Under the pieces are notes generated by a model. That model saw only the letters and a program-made list of their open reading frames with translations. It was not told where the DNA came from and ran no database searches. A stretch of DNA of 64,000 nucleotides, from positions 1 through 64,000 of the forward strand of contig CACJZL010000002.1 of assembly GCA_902597865.1 (NCBI GenBank), given 5' to 3'. This DNA comes from an uncultured Pelagibacteraceae bacterium. GTDB taxonomy: Bacteria > Pseudomonadota > Alphaproteobacteria > Pelagibacterales > Pelagibacteraceae. This document shows, one piece after another, positions 16,485 through 25,205 of the stretch (its first letter is position 1; each line of letters begins with the position of its first letter). The position numbers were made by a program, and so were the translations under genes.

Positions 16485-17320
16485 TGGAAAATTTAAATAT
16501 CAATGAAATTTTTTATCTTTTAACTGTTTTAGCTATTGCTGCAGCAGTTGCTGGATTTATGGCTGGTTTACTTGGAGTAGGTGGGGGTATCATTATGGTT
16601 CCCGCTCTTTACTACGCGTTTACAGTTTTAGACTTTGACATCGTAACAAGGATGCATTTAGCCGTTGGAACATCTTTAGCAATAATAATTCCAACCTCAA
16701 TTATATCTACTTTTACACATAGAGAACACGATGCAGTAGATTTTAATATGGTAAAATCATTTGGAATTTTTATTTTAATTGGAGTTTTTTTTGGAACTTT
16801 CTTGGCAGTTAATTTGAAAACACCTGCACTTGTATTATTTTTTTCTATATTTGCTTTTATGGTTGGACTTTTTTTTATTTTTTTGAGAGAAAAATTAGTT
16901 GATAACCCAAAACAAATATCAAATTTAGTTAAAAATATTTCCGGTATATTGATTGGATTTATTTCTATTCCTTTAGGAATTGGAGGCGGATCGTTAATGG
17001 TTCCCTTCATGAGAACATTTGGTTATGATATTAGAAAATCAATTGGAACAGCTGCAGCAGTAGGTTTCCTTATTGCTGTTACTGGAACAATTACAATGAT
17101 CACTGGTGGAAAAATTATTGATAATGTTAATACACCGTTCAGTTTGGGATATATAAATTTACTTGGCTTCATAGTATTTGTGCCAGTTACCATGATAATG
17201 GCTAGGTTAGGTGCAAAAGCAGTCTACAAAATCGATAAAAAAATACTTAGCAAAATATTTGGAACTTTTTTAATTTTGGTATCAATTAGATCATTTTTAG
17301 AATATCTAAGTATCAATTAA
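16484..17320 (+). CDS. TauE/SafE family membrane protein, copy 1
   Basis: A 278-residue protein with about eight hydrophobic segments in two repeats, each with a glycine-rich motif: GLLGVGGGIIMVPALYY (about residues 29-45) and SIPLGIGGGSLMVPFMRTFG (about 161-180), both typical of TauE/SafE (formerly DUF81). Family members export sulfite, sulfoacetate or related anions or take up organic acids. It starts in a TAATG overlap with dusA and is followed 9 bases later by a close relative. Substrate unknown. Confidence 0.9.
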   Translation: MENLNINEIFYLLTVLAIAAAVAGFMAGLLGVGGGIIMVPALYYAFTVLDFDIVTRMHLAVGTSLAIIIPTSIISTFTHREHDAVDFNMVKSFGIFILIGVFFGTFLAVNLKTPALVLFFSIFAFMVGLFFIFLREKLVDNPKQISNLVKNISGILIGFISIPLGIGGGSLMVPFMRTFGYDIRKSIGTAAAVGFLIAVTGTITMITGGKIIDNVNTPFSLGYINLLGFIVFVPVTMIMARLGAKAVYKIDKKILSKIFGTFLILVSIRSFLEYLSIN

Positions 17321-17329
17321 ATTTAAATT

Positions 17330-18160
17330 GTGGACCAGATTATTTTCAACGAATACATTTTTTTCATTTTATTAATGATTGCTGCAGCTATTCCTGTTGG
17401 TTTTTTTGCGGGACTATTTGGAATTGGTGGTGGATTAATTTCTGTGCCATTTCTTTTCTTTATTTTTGAAACTTTTGGAATAGATAGAAATTATCTAATG
17501 CATCTTACAGTTGGGACTGCATTTACAATCACAATATTAACTTCATTCTCATCAGTACTAGCTCACAGAAAACATGGTGCTGTTGATTTAAGTATAATAA
17601 AAACTTTTGGAACATTTGTTGTTTTTGGCGTCGTAACCGGGACTATAATTGCTTCTATGATGAATACTAAATCATTGGTTCTTTTTTTTTCAATCATGGT
17701 CTATTTTTTAGGCGCTTATCTACTTCTTGCAAAAAACAAAAATAAAAAAGTTTATCCTTCATTTAATTTGCTACCTCGTCTTTCATTTGGATTTATCTCT
17801 GGCTTAATTTCAGCTCCAATGGGTATTACTGGAGCTATGATTAATGTCCCTGTTTTAAGATACTTTGGCTACTCGATAAATAGAGCAATAGGGAGTGCTG
17901 CAGCCATTGGATTTATAATCTCATTGTTTGGAGCAATTGGTTTTTTCTTGTCAGGATTATTCAAGAATGTTGACATTCCCCTCAGCATTGGTTTTGTAAA
18001 TATCCCTGCCTTTCTAATATTCGTTCCTATCACCACAATAATGGCTAGAATTGGGGCTAATACAGTGCACAAACTTGAGAGGACAAAAGTTCAAGTTCTT
18101 TTTGGAATTTTTTTATATGTAGTTGCTACAATATTTCTTTACAGATATTTTAATATTTAA
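17330..18160 (+). CDS. TauE/SafE family membrane protein, copy 2
   Basis: A 276-residue paralogue of the preceding gene with the same two-repeat layout: GLFGIGGGLISVPFLFF (about 29-45) and SAPMGITGAMINVPVLRYFGYSINRAIGSAAAIGF (about 163-197). In the second repeat the GIGGGS of copy 1 is replaced by GITGAM, so the two are diverged rather than recent duplicates. The start is GTG at 17330, the first usable codon before the hydrophobic core. Two adjacent TauE proteins may form a heteromer or serve separate anions. Confidence 0.88.
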   Translation: MDQIIFNEYIFFILLMIAAAIPVGFFAGLFGIGGGLISVPFLFFIFETFGIDRNYLMHLTVGTAFTITILTSFSSVLAHRKHGAVDLSIIKTFGTFVVFGVVTGTIIASMMNTKSLVLFFSIMVYFLGAYLLLAKNKNKKVYPSFNLLPRLSFGFISGLISAPMGITGAMINVPVLRYFGYSINRAIGSAAAIGFIISLFGAIGFFLSGLFKNVDIPLSIGFVNIPAFLIFVPITTIMARIGANTVHKLERTKVQVLFGIFLYVVATIFLYRYFNI

Positions 18161-18218
18161 TGGTGATAATTTAAAAACTTATCTTGAACTTAAATATAAA
18201 TTATTTAAATTTAAATTA

Positions 18219-18620
18219 ATGGTTTCTAAAATAAAAAACTTTTTACTAAACTTTGAGGCTCTTGCTTCTCTTTTATTAAGATTTGGTATTGGAATAGCTT
18301 TTATCATTCATGGTTATGCTAAATTTCCTTTGCCACCAGCAGGTCTAGTTGAATATTTTGGTTTACCTCCAGCACTTGCAACATTTGTAGCATTAAGTGA
18401 ACTTTTATCTGGAATAATTTTAATTGTTAGTGGTTTTTTGAGAAACCCCATAGGAGACTCACTTACAAGATTTGCGGGACTTGTAATTGTAATACTCATG
18501 ACAAATATATTTATAATTGCTCACCCAGATTGGTTTATCACCCAAAAATTATTTACTAGTGAGCAAATTTTTCTTTTTATTGGTGGCTTTTATTTTTTGA
18601 TTAAAGGAAATAAAGTTTAA
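18219..18620 (+). CDS. DoxX family membrane protein
   Basis: A 133-residue protein with about four hydrophobic helices. LLRFGIGIAFIIHGYAKF and FVALSELLSGIILIVSGFLRNPIGDSLTRFAGLVIVILM are typical of DoxX/DUF417-like proteins. I chose the ATG at 18219; an upstream in-frame start at 18123 would overlap the preceding TauE gene by 38 bases and add an unlike N-terminus. DoxX proteins are associated with sulfur and redox metabolism in some organisms but the function is usually unknown. It is the last gene of the plus-strand run and converges on the phosphohexomutase. Confidence 0.85.
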   Translation: MVSKIKNFLLNFEALASLLLRFGIGIAFIIHGYAKFPLPPAGLVEYFGLPPALATFVALSELLSGIILIVSGFLRNPIGDSLTRFAGLVIVILMTNIFIIAHPDWFITQKLFTSEQIFLFIGGFYFLIKGNKV

Positions 18621-18622
18621 AG

Positions 18623-20068
18623 CTATATCTTTTGATCGTATTCACCTATTTTTCCAGTTTTTTGAAGTAGATCATCAATAAATCTAAAGATATCGGTTTT
18701 TATTTTATCTGATACCGGACTTTCTGTAACAACAACAAGTGATGGTTTGTTTGAAGATGCTCTTACAAGACCCCAAGATCCATCAGCGAGAGTAAATCTC
18801 ACACCATTGACTGTAAGTATGTCAGTTATTTCCTGATTACATATTTTTTGTTTATCAGTCTGAAGTTTTTTTATATTAGAGATAATTTCGTCTATAACTT
18901 TATATTTTTCTTCATCTTTACAAAATGGTCCCATAGTTGGGCTTTGAAAAGTTTTTGGCAAATCACTTATTAAAACATCCATTTTTTTATTTTGATTATC
19001 AATTAAATGACAAATTTGAATTGCGGAATTAATTCCATCGTCAAAGCCAAATCCCAAGGGTTTATTAAAAAAAAAGTGGCCACTTTTTTCAAATCCAGCA
19101 ATAGCATTATCTTCTTTTACTTTTCTCTTAATATACGAATGTCCCGTTTTCCAATACAGAGTTTTACAATTATTTTTCTTTAAAATTTCATCTTTGTTAA
19201 ACAATCCTGTAGATTTTACATCTACAATAAATTTATTATTTGGATGCAACTCTGAAATATTTCTAGCAATTAACAAACCAATTTTGTCTGCAAATATTTC
19301 ATTCCCCTTATTATCAATAACTCCAACCCTATCTCCATCACCATCAAAACCAAAACCTGCATCTGCGTTATTTTCTTTTACACATTTTGAAATTTCATGT
19401 AACATTTTCATATCTTCTGGATTTGGGTTATATCTAGGGAAACTATAGTCTAAGTTACAATCAAGCTCTATTACTTCACACCCAATATTTCTAAGAATTT
19501 CAGGTGCGAATATTCCAGCAGTGCCATTACCGCATGCAGCTACAACTTTTAACTTTTTCTTAATTTTATTTTTTGATAACTCATCAATATATACTTTATT
19601 AAAATCTTCTACTTTTTCGTATTTGCCCGAACCCTGTTTAAACGTTTCATTCATTACTATAGATTTGAGCTCTGACATTTCTTCTTTGCAATGAGTTAGA
19701 CCTTTTTCAATTCCCATCTTTATTCCTGTCCAACCATTTTCATTGTGGCTTGCTGTAATCATTGCAACAGCATTTGATTTTATTTTAAATTGAGAAAAAT
19801 AAACTGTGGGTGATAAACATAAACCTATATCTTTTACATTACAGCCAGTTGATAATAGTCCTTTTATAAAATTATTTTTAACTTCTTCGCTATAAGATCT
19901 GTAATCATTTCCTACAATTACAATAGGATTCTTTTCAGAGTTAATAACCTGTGTTCCGAATCCTTTTCCTACGGCCTCGATTCCCTTCGAGTTGATGCTT
20001 TTTGGGTATAACCACCTAGCGTCATATTCTCTAAATCCCAACGGGTCGATTTTTTTTTCCACTTCCAT
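18623..20068 (-). CDS. phosphomannomutase/phosphoglucomutase
   Basis: An alpha-D-phosphohexomutase of 481 residues from ATG 20068 (an upstream in-frame start at 20182 adds 38 residues of unlike sequence). FREYDARWLYP at the N-terminus resembles the FRxYDIRG opening of PMM/PGM; the phosphoserine loop is MITASHNENGWTG, the metal loop is GFGFDGDGDRVGV, and the sugar-binding loop reads GFEKSGHFFF where PMM/PGM usually has GEMSGH. It would interconvert hexose-6- and hexose-1-phosphates for LPS sugars. Choice between mannose and glucose is not possible from this. Confidence 0.9.
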   Translation of the reverse strand: MEVEKKIDPLGFREYDARWLYPKSINSKGIEAVGKGFGTQVINSEKNPIVIVGNDYRSYSEEVKNNFIKGLLSTGCNVKDIGLCLSPTVYFSQFKIKSNAVAMITASHNENGWTGIKMGIEKGLTHCKEEMSELKSIVMNETFKQGSGKYEKVEDFNKVYIDELSKNKIKKKLKVVAACGNGTAGIFAPEILRNIGCEVIELDCNLDYSFPRYNPNPEDMKMLHEISKCVKENNADAGFGFDGDGDRVGVIDNKGNEIFADKIGLLIARNISELHPNNKFIVDVKSTGLFNKDEILKKNNCKTLYWKTGHSYIKRKVKEDNAIAGFEKSGHFFFNKPLGFGFDDGINSAIQICHLIDNQNKKMDVLISDLPKTFQSPTMGPFCKDEEKYKVIDEIISNIKKLQTDKQKICNQEITDILTVNGVRFTLADGSWGLVRASSNKPSLVVVTESPVSDKIKTDIFRFIDDLLQKTGKIGEYDQKI

Positions 20069-20142
20069 GTTGATATATGTACATTTTTTTGATTTTTTTA
20101 TTGAACTATTTTTTTTATGTTCTATAAATGTTCTGTTGATTT

Positions 20143-20208
20143 TTAATTTATATAGTGTATTTAAGAAATCTGCACACAACATATAGTTGTTTTACTAATA
20201 AATAGTGT
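20143..20208 (+). promoter_or_regulatory. candidate repressor-site region upstream of nrdA
   Basis: The 155-base spacer between the phosphohexomutase start and nrdA contains an exact inverted repeat ACAAC-ATATA-GTTGT (20176-20190) flanked by two sites ending in TATAGTGT or AATAGTGT (20151-20158, 20201-20208). These resemble halves of NrdR boxes, the ATP-cone repressor sites that control ribonucleotide reductase genes, but none is a full match. A GGGAG Shine-Dalgarno lies at 20215-20219, just before nrdA. Confidence 0.3.
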
Positions 20209-20223
20209 TAAAAAGGGAGTATA

Positions 20224-22161
20224 ATGAACAAAGTCTTGTCTCAGGCAATAAAGAAAGCTGTCTCTGAATTTAAACCTCAGGTTGATCAGAAGACTAAGAC
20301 CAAAGGTCCAGATTTATTCTCATTAAACAACAACACAGAACTCTTTCAAAATTCCAGAGGTATCACAATAAAGATTGATAGAAGTAGAGATGAAAATCTA
20401 ACAGATTTCGGAAAAGCAACACTTAGCGACAGATATTTAGGTGAAAATGAATCTTTTCAAGACTTGTTTGCAAGAGTAGCAAGTCACTATGCAGATGATA
20501 ATTTACACGCACAAAGACTATACAACTATATAAGTAATCTTTGGTTCATGCCTGCAACACCAGTGCTGTCTAATGGGGGAACTACAAGAGGTTTACCAAT
20601 ATCATGTTTCTTAAATGAAGCAAGTGATAGTTTAAATGGTATCTTGGGTCTTTGGAGTGAGAATGTTTGGTTAGCTGCTAGAGGTGGTGGTATTGGAAGC
20701 TATTGGGGCAATCTAAGATCTATTGGTGAAAAAATTGGAAGGGTTGGAAAAACTTCTGGAATAATTCCTTTTATAAAAGTTATGGACTCTTTAACGATGG
20801 CAATCAGCCAAGGTTCGTTAAGAAGAGGATCTGCTGCATGTTATTTACCAATTGACCATCCAGAGATTGAAGAATTTATTGAAATGAGAAGACCTACTGG
20901 TGGAGATCCAAATAGAAAAGCTCTCAACTTACACCACGGTGTTCTTGTTTCAGATGCTTTTATGAGAGCGGTTGAACTTGATGAGCAGTGGGCACTTAAG
21001 AGTCCAAAAAACGGATCTGTTCAATCAACCGTTTCAGCTAGAAATTTATGGATCAGATTATTAACTGCAAGAGTTGAAACTGGTGAGCCGTACATAATTT
21101 TTATTGATACAGTTAATAGACAAATACCACAACATCATAAGTTAGCTGGCTTAACAGTTAAGACTTCTAATTTGTGTAGTGAGATTACTCTTCCAACAGG
21201 TATTGATAAAGAAGGTAGAGATAGAACTGCTGTTTGTTGTTTATCTTCATTAAATATTGAGAAATACGATGAGTGGAAAGATGATGAAAATTTTATCGAT
21301 GATGTAATGAGATTTTTAGATAATGTCTTAACTGACTTTATTAACAATGCTCCAGAAGAGTTTAGTGATGCAACATACTCAGCTGCAAAAGAACGAAGTG
21401 TTGGCTTAGGGGTTATGGGGCTTCATTCATACTATCAGAAAAAAATGATACCTCTAGAGTCGGTAATGAGTAAAGTTTGGAACAAAAAGATTTTTGAAAA
21501 TATTCAAAAGAAAGTTGATAAATCCTCAAAAGATTTAGCAGATGAAAGAGGGGCATGTCCTGATGCTGCTGAATATGGTTTTAAAGAAAGATTTTCAAAT
21601 AAAACTGCGATCGCTCCAACTGCTTCAATTTCAATTATTTGTGGTGGAACTTCTCCTGGAGTTGAGCCAATTGCAGCAAATAGCTATACCCACAAAACTC
21701 TTTCAGGGTCTTTCAATGTCAGAAATAAATACTTAAGAAAGTTATTAGAAAAACATGGAAAAGATACAGATGAAACTTGGTCAACAATTACGACTAACCA
21801 AGGCTCTGTATCACATTTAGATTTTTTAACGCAAGAGGAAAAAGATGTTTTTAAAACAGCTTTTGAATTAGATCAAAGATGGCTTGTTGATTTAAGTGCA
21901 GACAGAACTCCGCATATATCACAAGCACAATCTATTAACTTATTTTTACCTGCGGATGTTCATAAAAGGGATCTTCATCAAATTCATTTCCAAGCTTGGA
22001 AAAAAGGTTTGAAGAGTCTTTATTATTGCAGGTCTAAATCAATACAAAGAGCAGAAAATGTTAATGATGCAAAATCAACTGATATTACTGCGAATGTTTA
22101 TAAATCAAAACAACAAAAAAACGACGAAAACAAATACGAGGAGTGTCTATCATGTCAGTAG
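20224..22161 (+). CDS. nrdA: class I ribonucleoside-diphosphate reductase, alpha subunit without ATP-cone
   Basis: Catalytic subunit that reduces ribonucleotides to deoxyribonucleotides. The first redox cysteine is C128 (GLPISCF), the radical-site group is N316-C318-E320 (SNLCSEI), the second redox cysteine is C338 (AVCCLSSLN), and PTASISIICGGTSPGVEP is the substrate-phosphate region. The C-terminal redox tail is CLSCQ. Length is 645 residues, about 100 shorter than the E. coli enzyme, and the missing part is the N-terminal ATP-cone that senses dATP. It overlaps nrdB by 10 bases. Confidence 0.94.
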   Translation: MNKVLSQAIKKAVSEFKPQVDQKTKTKGPDLFSLNNNTELFQNSRGITIKIDRSRDENLTDFGKATLSDRYLGENESFQDLFARVASHYADDNLHAQRLYNYISNLWFMPATPVLSNGGTTRGLPISCFLNEASDSLNGILGLWSENVWLAARGGGIGSYWGNLRSIGEKIGRVGKTSGIIPFIKVMDSLTMAISQGSLRRGSAACYLPIDHPEIEEFIEMRRPTGGDPNRKALNLHHGVLVSDAFMRAVELDEQWALKSPKNGSVQSTVSARNLWIRLLTARVETGEPYIIFIDTVNRQIPQHHKLAGLTVKTSNLCSEITLPTGIDKEGRDRTAVCCLSSLNIEKYDEWKDDENFIDDVMRFLDNVLTDFINNAPEEFSDATYSAAKERSVGLGVMGLHSYYQKKMIPLESVMSKVWNKKIFENIQKKVDKSSKDLADERGACPDAAEYGFKERFSNKTAIAPTASISIICGGTSPGVEPIAANSYTHKTLSGSFNVRNKYLRKLLEKHGKDTDETWSTITTNQGSVSHLDFLTQEEKDVFKTAFELDQRWLVDLSADRTPHISQAQSINLFLPADVHKRDLHQIHFQAWKKGLKSLYYCRSKSIQRAENVNDAKSTDITANVYKSKQQKNDENKYEECLSCQ

Positions 22162-23162
22162 TAAAAAAAGAGGAAAAAGGAAAAATCATTCAACCAAAAA
22201 AAATGGGGTTATTAGTAGAAAATCCTGTTTATAAACCATTTAGATATCCATGGTGTTACGATGCTTGGTTAACTCAACAAAGAATACATTGGTTACCAGA
22301 AGAGGTGCCATTAGGAGATGATGTTAGAGATTGGCAGAAAAACTTATCAGAACCAGAAAAAAATTTAGTAACACAAATTTTTAGATTTTTTACTCAAGCA
22401 GATGTTGAAGTTAATAACTGTTATTTAAGACACTACACAACAGTGTTTAAACCAACAGAAGTTTTAATGATGATGACAGCTTTTGCTGCAATGGAAACAG
22501 TTCACGTAGCTGCTTACTCACATTTATTAGATACAATAGGAATGCCCGAGTCTGAGTATTCAGCTTTCATGAAGTATAAAGAAATGAAAGATAAGTACGA
22601 TTACATGCAAGGTTTTAATGTTAATTCGAAAGAAGACATTGCAAAAACTGTTGCTGTATTTAGTGCTTTTACAGAAGGATTACAATTATTTGCAAGTTTT
22701 GCAATTTTGCTAAACTTTCCAAGACACAATAAACTTAAGGGCATGGGACAGATAGTTACGTGGTCAGTAAGAGATGAAACTCTTCACTGTAATTCGATGA
22801 TCAGAATTTTCAAAGAGTTTATAAAAGAAAATCCTGAAATCTGGACACCGAAACTTAAAAAAGAAATTTACGATGCATGCAGAACAATTGTAGAGCATGA
22901 GGATGCATTTATAGATTTAGCTTTTGAAATGGGACCAATGAAAGGTCTTACAGCTCAAGAAGTTAAGGACTATATTAGATTTATTGGAAACAGAAGATTG
23001 GTTCAGTTAGGTCTTGAGCCAATTTATGATGTAGAAAAAAATCCACTAACTTGGCTTGATACTATGTTGAATGCGGTTGAGCACATGAACTTCTTTGAAG
23101 GAAGGGCAACAGAGTATTCAAAAGCATCAACACAAGGAAATTGGACAGAAGCCTTTTCGTAA
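22152..23162 (+). CDS. nrdB: ribonucleoside-diphosphate reductase, beta (radical) subunit
   Basis: Di-iron tyrosyl-radical subunit, 336 residues from ATG 22152, which has GAGGAG (22138-22143) eight bases upstream; a GTG at 22143 is less likely because that codon overlaps the Shine-Dalgarno. All metal and radical residues are present: D84, E115, H118, Y122 (AMETVHVAAY), E175 (FTEGLQ), E209 and H212 (RDETLHC). The presence of Y122 indicates a tyrosyl-radical enzyme rather than a Phe-type R2. No ATP-cone is fused here either. Translationally coupled to nrdA. Confidence 0.95.
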   Translation: MSVVKKEEKGKIIQPKKMGLLVENPVYKPFRYPWCYDAWLTQQRIHWLPEEVPLGDDVRDWQKNLSEPEKNLVTQIFRFFTQADVEVNNCYLRHYTTVFKPTEVLMMMTAFAAMETVHVAAYSHLLDTIGMPESEYSAFMKYKEMKDKYDYMQGFNVNSKEDIAKTVAVFSAFTEGLQLFASFAILLNFPRHNKLKGMGQIVTWSVRDETLHCNSMIRIFKEFIKENPEIWTPKLKKEIYDACRTIVEHEDAFIDLAFEMGPMKGLTAQEVKDYIRFIGNRRLVQLGLEPIYDVEKNPLTWLDTMLNAVEHMNFFEGRATEYSKASTQGNWTEAFS

Positions 23163-23184
23163 TCTAAGTAATAATTTAATTAAG

Positions 23185-24309
23185 TTATCTTTGGTTAATT
23201 GGAACAACTTTTCGATAGCTGCTACCTTTGTAGCTAGCTAGTGGTCTTATCAATTTATTTGCTGCATGCTGTTCGAGAATGTGTGCAGACCATCCAGTTA
23301 TTCTAGAGATTACAAAAATTGGCGTAAAGAAGTCCGTATCAAATCCCATTAAATGATAAGTCGGTCCAGTAGGATAATCTACGTTAGGATGAATATTTTT
23401 TCTTTCAATCATTACCTTTTCAACAATGTCATAAATTTTTTCAAACTTCTTATCTTTTTTAACTTTTGCAACTTTAGAAAAGTATTCTCTCATGGTCGGC
23501 ACTCTAGAGTCTCCACTTTTGTAAACCCTATGACCAAAGCCCATTACAACAGCTTTTTGATCTAAAGCGTTATTAATCCAATTTAACGCATTTTCAGGTT
23601 TTTTAATTTTATTCATCATGTGCATAACTTCCTCGTTAGCACCACCATGTAATGGTCCTTTTAAACTTGCAATGGCACCAGTAATTGCACCATGAATATC
23701 TGACAAGCTGCTAGTAATTGTTCTTGCGGTAAATGTAGAAACATTAAAACTATGTTCAGCATATAATATTAAAGAAACATCAAATGCTTTTACAATTTCT
23801 TTTTCAGGAACTTTGCCAAAACACATATAAAAAAAGTTTTCAGAGAAAGACAAATTAGTTTTTGGCTTTATAATTTTTTTTCCTTTTCTAATTCTGTAGA
23901 AGGCAGCTAAAGCGACTGGTGTTTTTGCAAAAATTCTCATTACCTTTCTCAAGTTAGCATCAGGAGAATTATCTTTAGTCTCCTTATCTTCTAATCCCAT
24001 TATACTTACTGCTGTTCTAGCTACATCCATGGGATGAGATTTTTTTGGGAAATTTTTGATACTTTCCATTAATGTTTTTGATAAATTTCGTTCTTTTCTC
24101 TCAAGTTTTTCAAAATTCTTTAACTGTTTTTCAGAGGGCAACTCTCCATTTAAAATAAGATACGCAACTTCTTCAAATTTACATTTTGCACAAAGGTCTT
24201 GTGCGGCATATCCTCTATAAGTAAGAGAATTTATTTCCGGCATCACCTTTGAAACTTCAGTTTCATCAACTACAATTCCAAGTAATCCTTTTTTAATATC
24301 TTCAGTCAT
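23185..24309 (-). CDS. prpC: 2-methylcitrate synthase / citrate synthase family
   Basis: Condenses propionyl-CoA (or acetyl-CoA) with oxaloacetate. 374 residues, short type-I citrate-synthase family. Catalytic histidines lie in GPLHGGANEEVM (about residue 223) and GFGHRVYK (about 258), and the catalytic aspartate in MGFDTDFFTP (about 308). Length and the N-terminal GLLGIVVDETEVS fit PrpC. It is third in a tightly coupled prpD-prpB-prpC run with TAATG overlap to prpB, which decides for methylcitrate synthase over a plain citrate synthase. Confidence 0.92.
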   Translation of the reverse strand: MTEDIKKGLLGIVVDETEVSKVMPEINSLTYRGYAAQDLCAKCKFEEVAYLILNGELPSEKQLKNFEKLERKERNLSKTLMESIKNFPKKSHPMDVARTAVSIMGLEDKETKDNSPDANLRKVMRIFAKTPVALAAFYRIRKGKKIIKPKTNLSFSENFFYMCFGKVPEKEIVKAFDVSLILYAEHSFNVSTFTARTITSSLSDIHGAITGAIASLKGPLHGGANEEVMHMMNKIKKPENALNWINNALDQKAVVMGFGHRVYKSGDSRVPTMREYFSKVAKVKKDKKFEKIYDIVEKVMIERKNIHPNVDYPTGPTYHLMGFDTDFFTPIFVISRITGWSAHILEQHAANKLIRPLASYKGSSYRKVVPINQR

Positions 24310-25205
24310 TAATCATGTCCATCTGTGCTAAAATTATATATTTTTTTGTCGAGAGCATTGTATTTTTCATAATCTACTAAGTCATACAATCTACTTCTAG
24401 TTTGCATTTTATCAATAAGGTTTTTTTGATGTCCTTCTTCAAAAATTTTCTTCAAACCTTCCTCCACACTTTTCATTGCCAATCTTTGGGTTGTAACGGG
24501 ATAAATAACAATATTATAGCCCAAATTTTCTAACTCTTTATAATCTAAAAGATCCGATTTTCCAAATTCTGTCATGTTTGCAAGTAAATATGAACTTAGA
24601 TTTTTCCTAACTTTTTCAAATTCACGTCTATCCTTTAAAGCCTCAGGAAAAACTATTTCGGCACCTGCGTCGATATATGCTTTACATCTATCAATCATCT
24701 TATCTATTCCCTCTACATTTTTTGCGTCAGATCTAGCAATTATCTTAAAATTTTTATCTTTACGAGCTTTCACACACTCTTCAATTTTTTTTACCATTTT
24801 TTTAGCAGAAATAATTTCTTTGTTATCAAGGTGACCACATCTTTTTCTTTCAACTTGGTCTTCTATATGTACCGCTGTCACACCAAATTTTTCAAAAGTT
24901 TTGATAGTTTTTTTGCAAGACTTAAATCCCGTATCAATATCTACAATTGTAGGTAAGTTTGTTACTCTTGCTATTTGTTTTGATCTATTACTCACATCTT
25001 CAAGTGTTGTAAGGCCTATATCCGGGTAACCAAGATCATTAGACATAACACCACCTGAAACATAAACAGCATCATAGCCAATTTCCTCAATAACTTTAGC
25101 AGTTAAAGGGTTATATGCACCAGGAACCCTTAAAATTTTTCCACTTTTTAATTTATTAATAAAATCTTTTCTTTTTTCTTTTATTTTTTTTTTAATAAAG
25201 TGCAT
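24309..25205 (-). CDS. prpB: 2-methylisocitrate lyase
   Basis: Cleaves 2-methylisocitrate to pyruvate and succinate. 298 residues of the isocitrate lyase/PEP mutase superfamily. VYVSGGVMSNDLGYPDIGL and DIDTGFKS hold the substrate and Mg-binding residues; VERKRCGHLDNKE contains the KRCGH signature with the catalytic cysteine, which separates lyases from PEP mutases. TAATG overlaps at both ends link it to prpD upstream and prpC downstream. Confidence 0.93.
   Translation of the reverse strand: MHFIKKKIKEKRKDFINKLKSGKILRVPGAYNPLTAKVIEEIGYDAVYVSGGVMSNDLGYPDIGLTTLEDVSNRSKQIARVTNLPTIVDIDTGFKSCKKTIKTFEKFGVTAVHIEDQVERKRCGHLDNKEIISAKKMVKKIEECVKARKDKNFKIIARSDAKNVEGIDKMIDRCKAYIDAGAEIVFPEALKDRREFEKVRKNLSSYLLANMTEFGKSDLLDYKELENLGYNIVIYPVTTQRLAMKSVEEGLKKIFEEGHQKNLIDKMQTRSRLYDLVDYEKYNALDKKIYNFSTDGHD

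Noticed and set aside
16612-17010. A 132-residue minus-strand frame inside tauE
   Set aside because: It is a shadow of a real membrane-protein gene with no ribosome binding site or recognisable domain.
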